Of a stretch of 34,208 nt of DNA, positions 9,244-16,660 are shown in pieces. Both the position numbers and the translations under genes were made by a program. The first letter of the stretch is position 1. Each line of letters starts with the position of its first letter. This stretch comes from Chara braunii. Taxonomy: Eukaryota; Streptophyta; Charophyceae; Charales; Characeae. The stretch covers positions 1,300,862 through 1,335,069 of the forward strand of contig BFEA01000387.1 of assembly GCA_003427395.1 (NCBI GenBank), given 5' to 3'. The notes beneath the pieces are model-generated. The model was not told the origin of the DNA and searched no databases. It was given only the letters and a program-made list of their open reading frames with translations.

Positions 9244-9792
9244 GTGACCCGCAGCAGCCTCTCGATAACATCATCGACAAGGCTACCCCTGCACTCACAC
9301 CTGGAACTGCAGAGTTCACTAGCTCGCACTGGTGACTGGGTTTGGGTGCTAAGTTCTGAGCTATCACGTGAGGAGGACATTTCGCCAAAGTTGTTGCCAC
9401 GATGCATGGGTCCATGGCAGGTCTTAGATACAGTGGGGGCTGATCCCTTTGGACCATCGTACGTTGTTGATGTCCCCCTGCAGCTACAAACTTATCCGGT
9501 CTTCCATGCATCTAAGTTGTTGCCTTTTACATCAGCTGATGCATTTTCGGATAGACCCCCTCAATTCGGTCCACCGATCCCTATCAAGGGATATGAAGTG
9601 GAATGGATTGAGGACGAGATGGGCACAGGTACAAATCTGCAGTATCTTGTGAAGTTCTTGTACCAGCCTCACACTGAGGATCGCTGGTTTACTCGATAGG
9701 AACTCCTCAAGACAACAAACCCTATTGTCCTCAGATACGAGGCAGCAAAGAAGGGACAAGCCCTTCAACGCTTTGCTCGTCTACACCCCTAG
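9244..9792 (+). pseudogene. Element B integrase C-terminus and chromodomain
   Basis: RTGDWVWVLSSELS and KLLPRCMGPWQVLD are the integrase C-terminal motifs, and YPVFHASKLLPF is the usual GPY/F-like end. YEVEWIEDEM and LQYLVKFLYQPHTEDRWFTR follow as a chromodomain, interrupted by one TAG at about 9698-9700. The protein then ends YEAAKKGQALQRFARLHP before the stop. The final 57 bp are inside the left arm of the palindrome. Confidence 0.85.
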
Positions 9793-10352
9793 CTCAGAGG
9801 TCCTCGCTCCGGGGGAGGGTAGGCCTGCAATGACTTGCTGATTCTGCAGCCTGCGGCCCGTCGAACCGAGGCCAAAACATAGGTAGGAAAGATTCGTAAT
9901 TTTGTTTCTACTTTGTAATAACCGGGAAACCAGTGCGTGGGGGAAATACATGAGGCACATATCTGCAAATTTGTAAAAATTAGCAGACCCGCACTAATCC
10001 TATTTCCCTATAGTCATCCTAACTGCGAATAGCAAGCCCGGGCTACCACGCGGACAGACAAGCCTAAGGGCCTACGCTGATAGACAGGTCCTATAGCTTA
10101 TAGCCGGGTAAGGAGAGGCCCTAGAGGCTGAAACAGAAACGGTACCAGTCGGTCCAAGAAGTCCGGTCTAGGTCGAGTCTAGGCTAGAGCAGATCTATTA
10201 ATAGATTGGGGAAGGCTGTTCAGAGCTTTTGGCGGTTGGCATTTACCAGATCGTGACGGCACAACGCGTGAACTGGAGTGGTGACAGCTTCAGCGTTGAA
10301 GAAGATAGACATAACGAGACCCTCGAAGCGTCGGCCATAGCTGGGTCCTTCG
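9736..10352 (+). repeat. Left arm of 617-bp inverted repeat
   Basis: This arm is complementary to 10378-10994 along its full 617 bp with no net length change; I count 13 mismatches by eye. It contains the last codons of the element B pol, a GGGGGAGGG tract (9811-9819) that looks like a polypurine tract, and then what is probably the 5' part of an LTR. The palindrome centre is a 25-bp unpaired spacer (10353-10377). Confidence 0.92.
9811..9819 (+). promoter_or_regulatory. Polypurine-like tract of element B
   Basis: GGGGGAGGG lies 18 bp after the stop of the element B pol, in the position expected for a polypurine tract. The LTR start that should follow is not clear (TAGGCCTGCA, or TGCAATGACT a few bases further). 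Because of the inverted repeat a mirror copy exists at 10911-10919. Confidence 0.5.
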
Positions 10353-10377
10353 AGCCCCACGTGCTGCTAGAGAACAG

Positions 10378-10994
10378 CGAAGGACCCAGCTATGGCCGAC
10401 GCTTCGAGGGTCTCGTTATGTCTATCTTCTTCAACGCTGAAGCTGTCACCATTCCAGTTCATGCGTTGTGCTGTCACGATCTGGTAAACGCCAACCGCCA
10501 AAAGCTCTGAACAGCCTTCCCCAATCTATTAATAGATCTGCTCTAGCCTAGACTCAACCTAGACCGGACTTCTTGGACCGACTGGTACCGTTTCTGTTTC
10601 AGCCTCTAGGGCCTCTCCTTACCCGGCTAGAGGCTATAGGACCTGTCTATCAGCGTAGGCCCTTAGGCTTGTCTGTCCGCGTGGTAGTCCGGGCTTGCTA
10701 TTCGCAGTTAGGATGACTATAGGGAAATAGGATTAGTGCGGGTCTGCTAATTTTTACAAATTTGCAGATATGTGCCTCACGTATTTCCCCCACGCACTGG
10801 TTTCCCGGTTATTACAAAGTAGAAACAAAATTACGAATCTTTCCTACCTATGTTTCAGCCTCGGTTCGACGGGCTGCAGGCTGCAGAATCAACAAGTCAT
10901 TGCAGGCCTACCCTCCCCCGGAGCGAGGACCTCTGAGCTAGGGGTGTAGACGAGCAAAGCGTTGAAGGGCTTGTCCCTTCTTTGCTGCCTCGTA
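10378..10994 (-). repeat. Right arm of 617-bp inverted repeat
   Basis: This is the reverse complement of the left arm. Read on the minus strand it again ends in the coding tail YEAAKKGQALQRFARLHP. Outside the arm (10995 onward) similarity to the element B chromodomain drops abruptly; only a few residues before the arm (LLRMYE) resemble it. The right arm therefore carries a related pol 3' end whose outer sequence differs. Confidence 0.92.
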
Positions 10995-11746
10995 CATCCT
11001 AAGAGATCTCCTTTGTCAGGAAAGGTGGCGCTGCTGCAGATCTTCATCCGTGAAGTTATCCGGCACTCCATCTTCATCAGAGACTGTGGCACTGGTCTTC
11101 TTCTTCATCCTCTAAGAGGTGCTTGGCCTCAAGGACCTGTTTCAGGGTGGCGCTTCCCTCTGGAGGCAGTATCTGGGTGGCGCTGGTTGTTTCAGGGGTT
11201 CTGGGGTAGTACATAGCGGTTACTCTGGATTGGGTAGAGAAGCGCTGCTCAGGATGTTTCTAAGACTATTCTGGAAAACGATACTCTGAGTTTAATAAAT
11301 AGTGTGGATACTGTGTGAGAACTATCTTTGCTTCATTGTTTTCTGGATGTGATCTACTCGACTTTCCTTTGTGACTGGTTGTGGGGATTCTGTGGAGCAA
11401 ATTGCACCTTCAGTGTATTCTGTCATATCGCATGGTCAAGTATTCCGCTGTGTTTCTTTCTCTATGTGCGGTGTGATACTCTTATCCTCTTCCCTTCCTT
11501 CTTTGTGTGTATGGGCATGCATGGAAGTCTATGTGAGCGAGTGTCGGTCTTCAGACAACAAGCAACCAGGTTCATAACCCAGATGAGAGTATGTGCAGCA
11601 ATTTTCGATTTTGGAAATTGGAATCCCGGAACTCAAATGCAAAGAGAGAATTTCCGAGATAAAATAAAATTTTGGAATATTAAAGCAACGCCACTAGAAC
11701 GGAAAATTAAAAAATCCCAAAAATATAAAGAAAATCAACAGCCAGG
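10995..11746. other. Unassigned stretch between palindrome and LTR
   Basis: No credible gene is present. On the minus strand 11092-10995 gives short gypsy-like coding remnants leading into the right palindrome arm. A small internal repeat (CGCCACCC-CTGAAACA) occurs twice near 11145-11200. AATAAATAG at about 11296 could be a polyadenylation-type signal on the plus strand. The last 150 bp before the LTR are AT-rich. If element A is one insertion, its leader and primer-binding site should lie at the right end, but no tRNA match was found. Confidence 0.5.
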
Positions 11747-12307
11747 TGAGATCTCCGCCAACGCAGGTATGGGCTCCGCCCCGTTCCCAACCTACACCTC
11801 TACTAGCATAGCGCTGTTGTGCTGCTCCAGCAGCGTGTTGCCCAAGAAGTGAGCTACTCGACTGTGTGTCTGCCCTGGCCAGGCCCAGCTATAAGTAGCA
11901 CTGGGCCTCGCGGGTGTGCCTCCGTGTGCCGCTGGTCCTAGGCCAAAATGTGGCCTGCCTGGGTCCCTACCGGACGTCCAGGCCCTCCCTGCTGATGCAG
12001 CAGGGAGTGTCCGCAACTGGACAAAAACGGACCTGGCCCGAAAGGGCCTGCCTGCGAACGTACAAGGCCCAAAACGTGGCCTTCGTCCGAATGGACCAAA
12101 AGTCGGATGAACTACTAGTCCGAAACGATGCCTGAACAGACAAAAATAGGACAGCAAATAAATGAATGCTGCCTCAAATCGAGTCCTGCGGCCCTAAGGC
12201 CGGCCGTGGGCCTCCAGGGCGCATGTCCGAAGGGATTGCGGCCTAAGGGTCCCCAGCAACTGTCAGGCCCCCGAAACAGGGCCCGTGTGCAGGCTCAGCA
12301 TGTAACA
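11747..12307 (-). repeat. 5' LTR of element A
   Basis: This is a direct repeat of 1015-1559, about 16 bp longer and clearly diverged, so the insertion is old if both belong to one element. On the minus strand it starts TGTTACATGCTGAGCC and ends near GGAGATCTCA. Both LTR hairpins are conserved (11985-12007, and GGCCCGAAAGGGCC near 12035-12050). The flanks outside the two LTRs do not form an obvious target duplication. Confidence 0.78.
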
Positions 12308-12424
12308 GTGTGCTATTATGTAAGGACCTGCCAACCACGGACTGAGACACACATCTGATTTCTGAGTTTTGCCAATGGAATGTATGCCTTGCTGAGTTTC
12401 CTGTTGTTGCTGAGTTTTCTAAGT

Positions 12425-12497
12425 CTGTGTGTGTGCGTGCTTGCTGGTCTGCGTGCCTGTATGGGTGCTTGTCGGCTTGAGTGTGTGTGTGACCCGC
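12425..12497. repeat. TG-rich simple sequence
   Basis: This is an imperfect (TG)n/(GTGC)n stretch. It lies in the putative intron downstream of the splice donor at 12541/12540 on the minus strand. No gene is supported here. Confidence 0.6.
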
Positions 12498-12541
12498 AAG
12501 GGTACTCGTCCGTGTGGGAGGCCCGAAGGGCCGGTACTTAC

Positions 12542-12717
12542 CTGTGGCCGTGACATTGAAGGTTGCAGCGGGGAAAGCACTCGAGTGGCAGGGAAAGAGT
12601 CCTGCAACACTTAGAGCAGCGGAGAAACACTCGAGTAGCATGTAGGCCGGTACCACACCAAGTAGAGGTAGATGTGCCGGGTACTCGATGCCGAGCAGAA
12701 GAAGACAAAGTTGGCAT
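12542..12717 (-). CDS. Candidate exon before a perfect splice donor
   Basis: From ATG at 12717 an open frame of 58 codons plus two bases runs to CAG|GTAAGTA at 12542/12541, a full-consensus 5' splice site. The encoded segment is Cys-rich near its end (VFLRCSKCCRTL, LECFPRCNLQC), which could suggest metal binding, but I recognise no family. A stop codon lies about 30 nt before the ATG in this frame, so the exon either starts here or is entered by splicing. A second frame is also open over part of it, so the reading frame is not certain. It has the same strand and same donor phase as the exon at 13125-13252. Confidence 0.35.
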
Positions 12718-12874
12718 TTTTAGAGGCCCAGTAGTTGTAGGCTAGGTCTAGGCGGGTACCAGTCTAGGTAGTCTGAGTCTACGGCCTGTATGGGCAATAT
12801 CAGAGTCTGCAATGATGTTAGCCTTTAAAAGGGAGGAGGTACAGGTTGCTTAGAGGCCGCGGTCTGGAAGTCAC

Positions 12875-13051
12875 CGCCCAAGAGGCAAGCAGGCCGCTAT
12901 ATCTCCTGGAGGAGCAAAGAGCTCCTCCTCATTCTGCGGGTGCAAGTTTGGCGACACACCACTGGAGCGCTGGTTGGAGCAGTGCTGGGTGAAGCAGCGC
13001 TGATGGCGAAGCAGCACTGCTGGCGAAGGAGCGCCCAGCTCCCCACCTTGG
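12875..13051 (-). CDS. Candidate internal exon of the same split gene
   Basis: After the upstream donor, a pyrimidine-rich tract ends in CCATAG at 13057-13052. Joining there keeps the reading frame open for 58 codons (LGAPSPAVLLRHQRC, SSGVSPNLHPQNEEELF, APPGDIAACLPLG). It ends at a weaker donor GCG|GTGACT, whose GTGA also supplies an in-frame TGA, so this could instead be the C-terminal end. The implied intron is only 73 bp. This is inference from splice-site pattern and frame; no homology is recognised. Confidence 0.35.
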
Positions 13052-13124
13052 CTATGGTGGGGGAGCCCAGGATGGAGGAGGAGGAAGACAAGGACTAGGA
13101 AGGGGGAGCGCCAGAGGTACTTAC

Positions 13125-13252
13125 CTGGCTATGTTAGATGCCATCTTCTTCACCTCTGTGAGCGCTCCATCTGGAAGGCCCCATTGGGGTAGAGCTACAT
13201 CAAAAAGCTCCGAGGCAGAGTCAGGCCTGGCAGCCTGAGCAGGAGCAGCCAT
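13125..13252 (-). CDS. Candidate first exon of unidentified split gene
   Basis: ATG at 13252-13250 sits in a good plant-type context (AGCTATGGCTGC). The frame gives 42 codons beginning MAAPAQAARPDSASELFD and ending VKKMASNIA, then meets CAG|GTAAGTAC at 13125/13124, a perfect donor, in phase 2. Codon use and composition look coding. A GAA-type microsatellite (minus-strand sense) lies about 270 bp upstream, a common feature of 5' regions in plants. I do not recognise the protein. It may be a host gene or a gene of an unclassified mobile element. Confidence 0.5.
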
Positions 13253-13521
13253 AGCTGCTTTGAGTTGTCTTTTGCACAGCAGGGCAAGGCCTCAGTAGTC
13301 CGCCATAGCCTCGGCCTTCACGAAGAGGAAGCAGGAGGTGGCCATGGCTATGGTGGACCTCATGTTATGCCAAGCAGTAGAAGAGGGATTCGGACATTGA
13401 TTCTGGTTCAGCCATTCAACATTTTTATTATTATTTACTGTGATATAAGAGGGGATGAGATTAGGTGGAGTAGAGTGGTTGGCGATAAGAAGGGAATTAT
13501 CATTGATCTTTGCTGGTGTCC

Positions 13522-13587
13522 ATCTTCTTCTTCTTCTTTCCTTCTTCTTCTTCTTCTTCTTCTTCTTCTTCTTCTTCTTCTTCTTCT
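13522..13587. repeat. (CTT)n microsatellite
   Basis: About 66 bp of CTT/TTC repeats with one TTTCC interruption. It lies upstream (minus-strand sense) of the candidate first exon at 13252. The poly-Leu, poly-Phe and poly-Arg frames across it are artefacts of the repeat. Confidence 0.9.
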
Positions 13588-13589
13588 TT

Positions 13590-15397
13590 CCCTCTTCCTC
13601 CTCTCAAGTTCATTCATTTCTTTTGCGATTGGACGACATTATGCTTTCTCATGAATTTCGTACTTTGAAATTGGCCAGGATCATAACAATTATGAGGATA
13701 TTTTGAATGGATGGCTCCGTGGGAATTTCGGGTGTTCATATGTAGCCACAACCCTTTCATCTCGTGTTCAGTGATTGTGGGAGTGTGTGCCTCTGAGACA
13801 GTATAACACACTTAGGGCAAGGTCAAAATGCTTTCTTGTCATGGGACTTTGAGTGGGGGGACCCGGGTTAGAGGAGTGGAGGATAAGGAGTGTGCCGAGA
13901 CTTCAGGAAATGAAACCAACAGGTCAACCAAGGAGATCATCGTGCAATTTAGGTGCACTGTCAAATGAGAGCAATGCAAGACCCTTCCCTCATGCATGAA
14001 CAGACAGAACTCTAAGAATTGCACAACCATGTCACCTGCGCCTTCACTAGACCTACCTCACGCAGAGGGTTTATCAAACTGGTTTCTCTCTTTCTTGTCA
14101 ACATGTTCTGTGCTCATTTTTCACTCTGCCCTATAAAAGACAACTGAGAATATTCCCCGCCATGATTGCAAACAATTTATTGCTGATAGTGCAAGCGTTG
14201 GTGAGTGAATCACCTCCAGCAATGAGAAGGGAATCCCTGCCAGAGTCCCTGCAATCACATAAGCTTGGGGTCGATAGAATCGGGCATCATACTGTTTGTA
14301 GAATACCTGGATAGACAGCCATCACCAGATCATCGACAACTTCACAAAATTAGAGCTTTTCCTTCCACAAGTGGAGCAAATAGACTGCGAAGTTATGAAG
14401 CGTAGCAAACAGCTATAGCATGCACATCATCCAGTAAATGTGGATACAAGGAAGTAGCAAACTCTCCTCTGTGGAGGGAAGTGTGTGGCATGAATCAAGT
14501 GGATCAAAAAGGTTGAGTCAAGGTAACAATAGAGAGATTGCACCTCTATAAGTCTAACCTGAGGTCATGTGAGGGCAACATCTAGGCTGGGAGGAAAAAG
14601 AAATCTTGTGACCCTCTACACACACGAAGCGCAAAGATTCAGTATTTCAGACATCTTCAAATTGCCGGACAGATCGTGTAGCTCAAGTCACGGACACCAC
14701 CCACACTGTGCAGGAACGAAATTCATGACATTGGAAACTTTACATGCAAAAAAAGACTGACGGATTTTCATGGCACATCCTTGTGTAGCTCAATCTGAGT
14801 GAGACCAGGCAATTCAATAAGGGCTTTTATGCTCGTCTATGCACAGTCGCGTACCTGCGAAGTGAGCAGCCAAATAATGCCAATATAGATTTGATACGTC
14901 CATTGACAGTTTGAGCAGGGGTTCTTCTGACCTAGTAGGGCACTGGAAGAGTAAGAGGGAAGAAATACAAAGCATTGACTTGATCAAAAGTTTGTCGGGT
15001 CTAAATAACTTGTCATCCGGTACTATATTGCTGCAGTTTCTGATTTTTCCTCTCTATTTTTACTGTGTGTGAACTGAACGAATTGTAATATGATGACTAC
15101 TATTTGGTGGGTGATGAATCAACCACAAGGAACCGCACAAATGATCCAGCTTGAAACATTTTGCAGAAGACTAAACATGATTGAGCCGGGTTGAAAGCAG
15201 AAAACCAAAGCGAAATGCACACCAATTAGGAGCAAACAAAACACCGAAGTCTCTTGATAAAGAAAGCCCATAATCTGCCTCCAATCATCAATGGAACAAC
15301 AATGTTACTTGCGATGCGACCGCCCTATCTACTTCCTACTTCCTCTACTCATGCTAGCCTCTACCACACCTCTATCTGTCCACGTGTCTTTCATCCA
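13590..15397. other. No gene recognised
   Basis: Base composition is mixed. No frame longer than about 65 codons exists and no protein motif is visible. There are no long repeats and no tRNA-like sequence. It is probably unique intergenic or intronic DNA. Confidence 0.6.
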
Positions 15398-15445
15398 ATG
15401 TCGCTTGAAGACTCTGCACATACAGGCTTCCGTCACCAACACCAG
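15398..15445 (+). CDS. Possible short 5' exon
   Basis: ATG at 15398 opens 16 codons (MSLEDSAHTGFRHQHQ) ending exactly at CACCAG|GTAAGA, a near-consensus donor in phase 0. A pyrimidine-rich stretch follows, ending in CCCACGCCCAG at about 15522, directly before the next open frame. The evidence is splice pattern only. With such a short exon, chance is a serious alternative. Confidence 0.2.
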
Positions 15446-15524
15446 GTAAGAACCACCACTCCCCACGGCCATCTCTTCTTCCCCTACCTCCACACTTCGC
15501 TGCTCAGCTTCCCCACGCCCAGCT

Positions 15525-15710
15525 ATGGTTGTCGCTCGTCACCGCCACTTTGGCCGCTCTCCCTCTTCGGGTGCTGCTCTTGCTCTTCGGGTGCTCCTCT
15601 TCCTCTCTTGCGTGCATCAGTGCTCATGCCCCAGCAGCATCTGCCCGAATGTGATCACGCTTGCGGCCCTCTCTTCTGTTTCAACTGGAGGCCGTGTGCA
15701 GACCCAGTAG
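15525..15710 (+). CDS. Possible small secreted-type protein or exon
   Basis: This is an open frame of 61 codons with ATG at 15525. It has a basic start (VVARHRHFGR), then a hydrophobic stretch ALALRVLLFLSCV followed by Cys residues (HQCSCPSSICP), which resembles a signal peptide and a short Cys-containing tail. It lies three bases after a plausible splice acceptor (CGCCCAG). No family is recognised. An overlapping frame is also open, so the coding status is doubtful. Confidence 0.22.
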   Translation: MVVARHRHFGRSPSSGAALALRVLLFLSCVHQCSCPSSICPNVITLAALSSVSTGGRVQTQ

Positions 15711-15754
15711 GCAGTGCCTGCGGCCCACTGGGGCTGCGTCCAGGTCCCAGACTC

Positions 15755-15793
15755 TGTAACTAACTCAGAGGCTGGGCCTACCAGTTAGTTACA
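15755..15793. repeat. Inverted repeat TGTAACTAACT / AGTTAGTTACA
   Basis: A perfect 11-bp inverted repeat (15755-15765 and 15783-15793) around a 17-nt loop. TGTAACTAACT could also be the start of an LTR, but no partner copy occurs in the window. It may equally be a hairpin of unknown role. Confidence 0.6.
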
Positions 15794-16008
15794 AGGGTTG
15801 GCGCCTGTGGCCAAGTGGCCGCTGATACACTCGCTTATTAGTCAAAAGGGTATGCGCATGAGCCTGTGCTGCCACCACGAAGTCTCATAAATTGAGATAG
15901 CGGTGCAAAGGTGAGAGGTGTTCAGTCTGCGGCTGTCTAAGTTTAGCAGCCCAGTAGCTTACGAGCACGGTGAGTGTGAAGTGAACTGCTAGGCGCCGGC
16001 TATTCTAA

Positions 16009-16497
16009 GAGCTTCTAGGCATCGCTTATCATGGTGGTCTCCACAACTACAGGCCTAGAAACTTGAAGTTCTTTTGGAGTTGGGAACCTAAGGCCGAAAG
16101 GGGAGCCGTGGTAGACGCTAGCCTAAACTACAGTAAGTACGACTGGCTAGTGAAATTGAAAATTAATATTTATGACGGTAAGGAGCAAGAAATGAGAGAA
16201 GACGAGGCAGTACAGGGCGCAGTTACTGAGGCCCGAAACCGGGCTGAGCGAAGACGTAAGCGAGACAGAGTGACCGCTATGTTGCAGGTCACGGTAACGT
16301 ACCATGAGGAAGAGACTTTAACCGGAACTACTGGGTCGGAACAGGCACAGCTAGACAGGGACTTTGAGGCTGAGTCCGGAGCGAGTGACACGGAAACCCA
16401 ATCCTGGCACGGATGGGCTCAATGGCAGCGAGACGACCCGCCGGCCGAGCATGCGGAAAATGGCCCTGAGGCCAGCTCACCGGGAGAGAGGCTTTGA
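16009..16497 (+). CDS. Unidentified open frame, charged protein
   Basis: An open frame of about 162 codons lies between a TAA (16006-16008) and a TGA (16495-16497). There is no ATG near its start; the first starts are TTG at 16063 and a later ATG, so it would have to be an exon or a remnant. The product contains LNYSKYDWLVKLKI, a very basic patch (RAERRRKRDR) and an acidic C-terminal part (FEAESGASDTETQSW). It might be a fragment of a gag or of a regulatory protein, but no diagnostic motif is present. Downstream, a second frame runs to 16660 in another phase, with similar RE/RD-rich content. Confidence 0.25.
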   Translation, partial: ELLGIAYHGGLHNYRPRNLKFFWSWEPKAERGAVVDASLNYSKYDWLVKLKINIYDGKEQEMREDEAVQGAVTEARNRAERRRKRDRVTAMLQVTVTYHEEETLTGTTGSEQAQLDRDFEAESGASDTETQSWHGWAQWQRDDPPAEHAENGPEASSPGERL

Positions 16498-16660
16498 AGC
16501 CACGAGGCGGTTACAAGCGGCGGACAGCGGACTCGATCAAAGAGAGAGAGACAGGGACGAGGGGCGGAAGCGACGTGCGCACAGAGGAGGCGAGATAGAG
16601 TTGAAGGCATACCTGTGGGAGAAAGCTATGTGCTCCTCTAATTGTCGATGTCACCAGTGA

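Larger units (their letters stand above)
7128..9792 (+). mobile_element. Element B: 5'-truncated Ty3/gypsy pol, plus strand
   Basis: A plus-strand gypsy pol begins abruptly within the RT N-terminal motif ([12 protein letters not shown]), one base beyond the gag ATG of element A on the other strand. It continues through RT, RNase H, integrase and chromodomain to a stop at 9790-9792. Gag, protease and any 5' LTR are absent. It is a different lineage from element A, judging by the low protein similarity over shared motifs. No target duplication is visible at the left junction, so truncation or recombination is more likely than a clean insertion. Confidence 0.85.
1015..12307 (-). mobile_element. 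Element A: Ty3/gypsy chromodomain retrotransposon, interrupted
   Basis: Two directly repeated terminal sequences (1015-1559 and 11747-12307) enclose a minus-strand gag-pol. The order Gag, zinc knuckle, protease, reverse transcriptase, RNase H, integrase, chromodomain is that of Ty3/gypsy chromodomain elements. A polypurine tract sits directly before the 3' LTR. The leader between the 5' LTR and gag is occupied by the opposite-strand element B and a large palindrome, so the element is nested or rearranged. I found no target duplication at the outer ends and no recognisable primer-binding site, which leaves open whether the two LTRs belong to one insertion. Multiple frameshifts make it non-autonomous. 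Confidence 0.75.

Noticed and set aside
10229-10510. 93-codon open frame across the palindrome centre
   Set aside because: It reads through the two arms and spacer of the inverted repeat; both strands are open for structural reasons and no protein motif is seen.
9736-10994. Palindrome as terminal inverted repeats of a DNA transposon
   Set aside because: The spacer is only 25 bp and the arms contain retroelement pol and LTR-like sequence; no transposase or target duplication is present.
11328-11852. 174-codon hydrophobic frame
   Set aside because: It enters the LTR of element A, has no domain and an irregular composition; probably chance in T-rich DNA.
1015-12307. Target-site duplication around element A
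   Set aside because: The bases outside the two LTRs (GCGCC/CCAGG on the left, GTGTG on the right) do not match, even allowing a few bases of uncertainty at the left edge.
13265-13706. Frames with poly-Leu, poly-Phe or poly-Arg
   Set aside because: They are produced by the CTT microsatellite and have no other coding feature.
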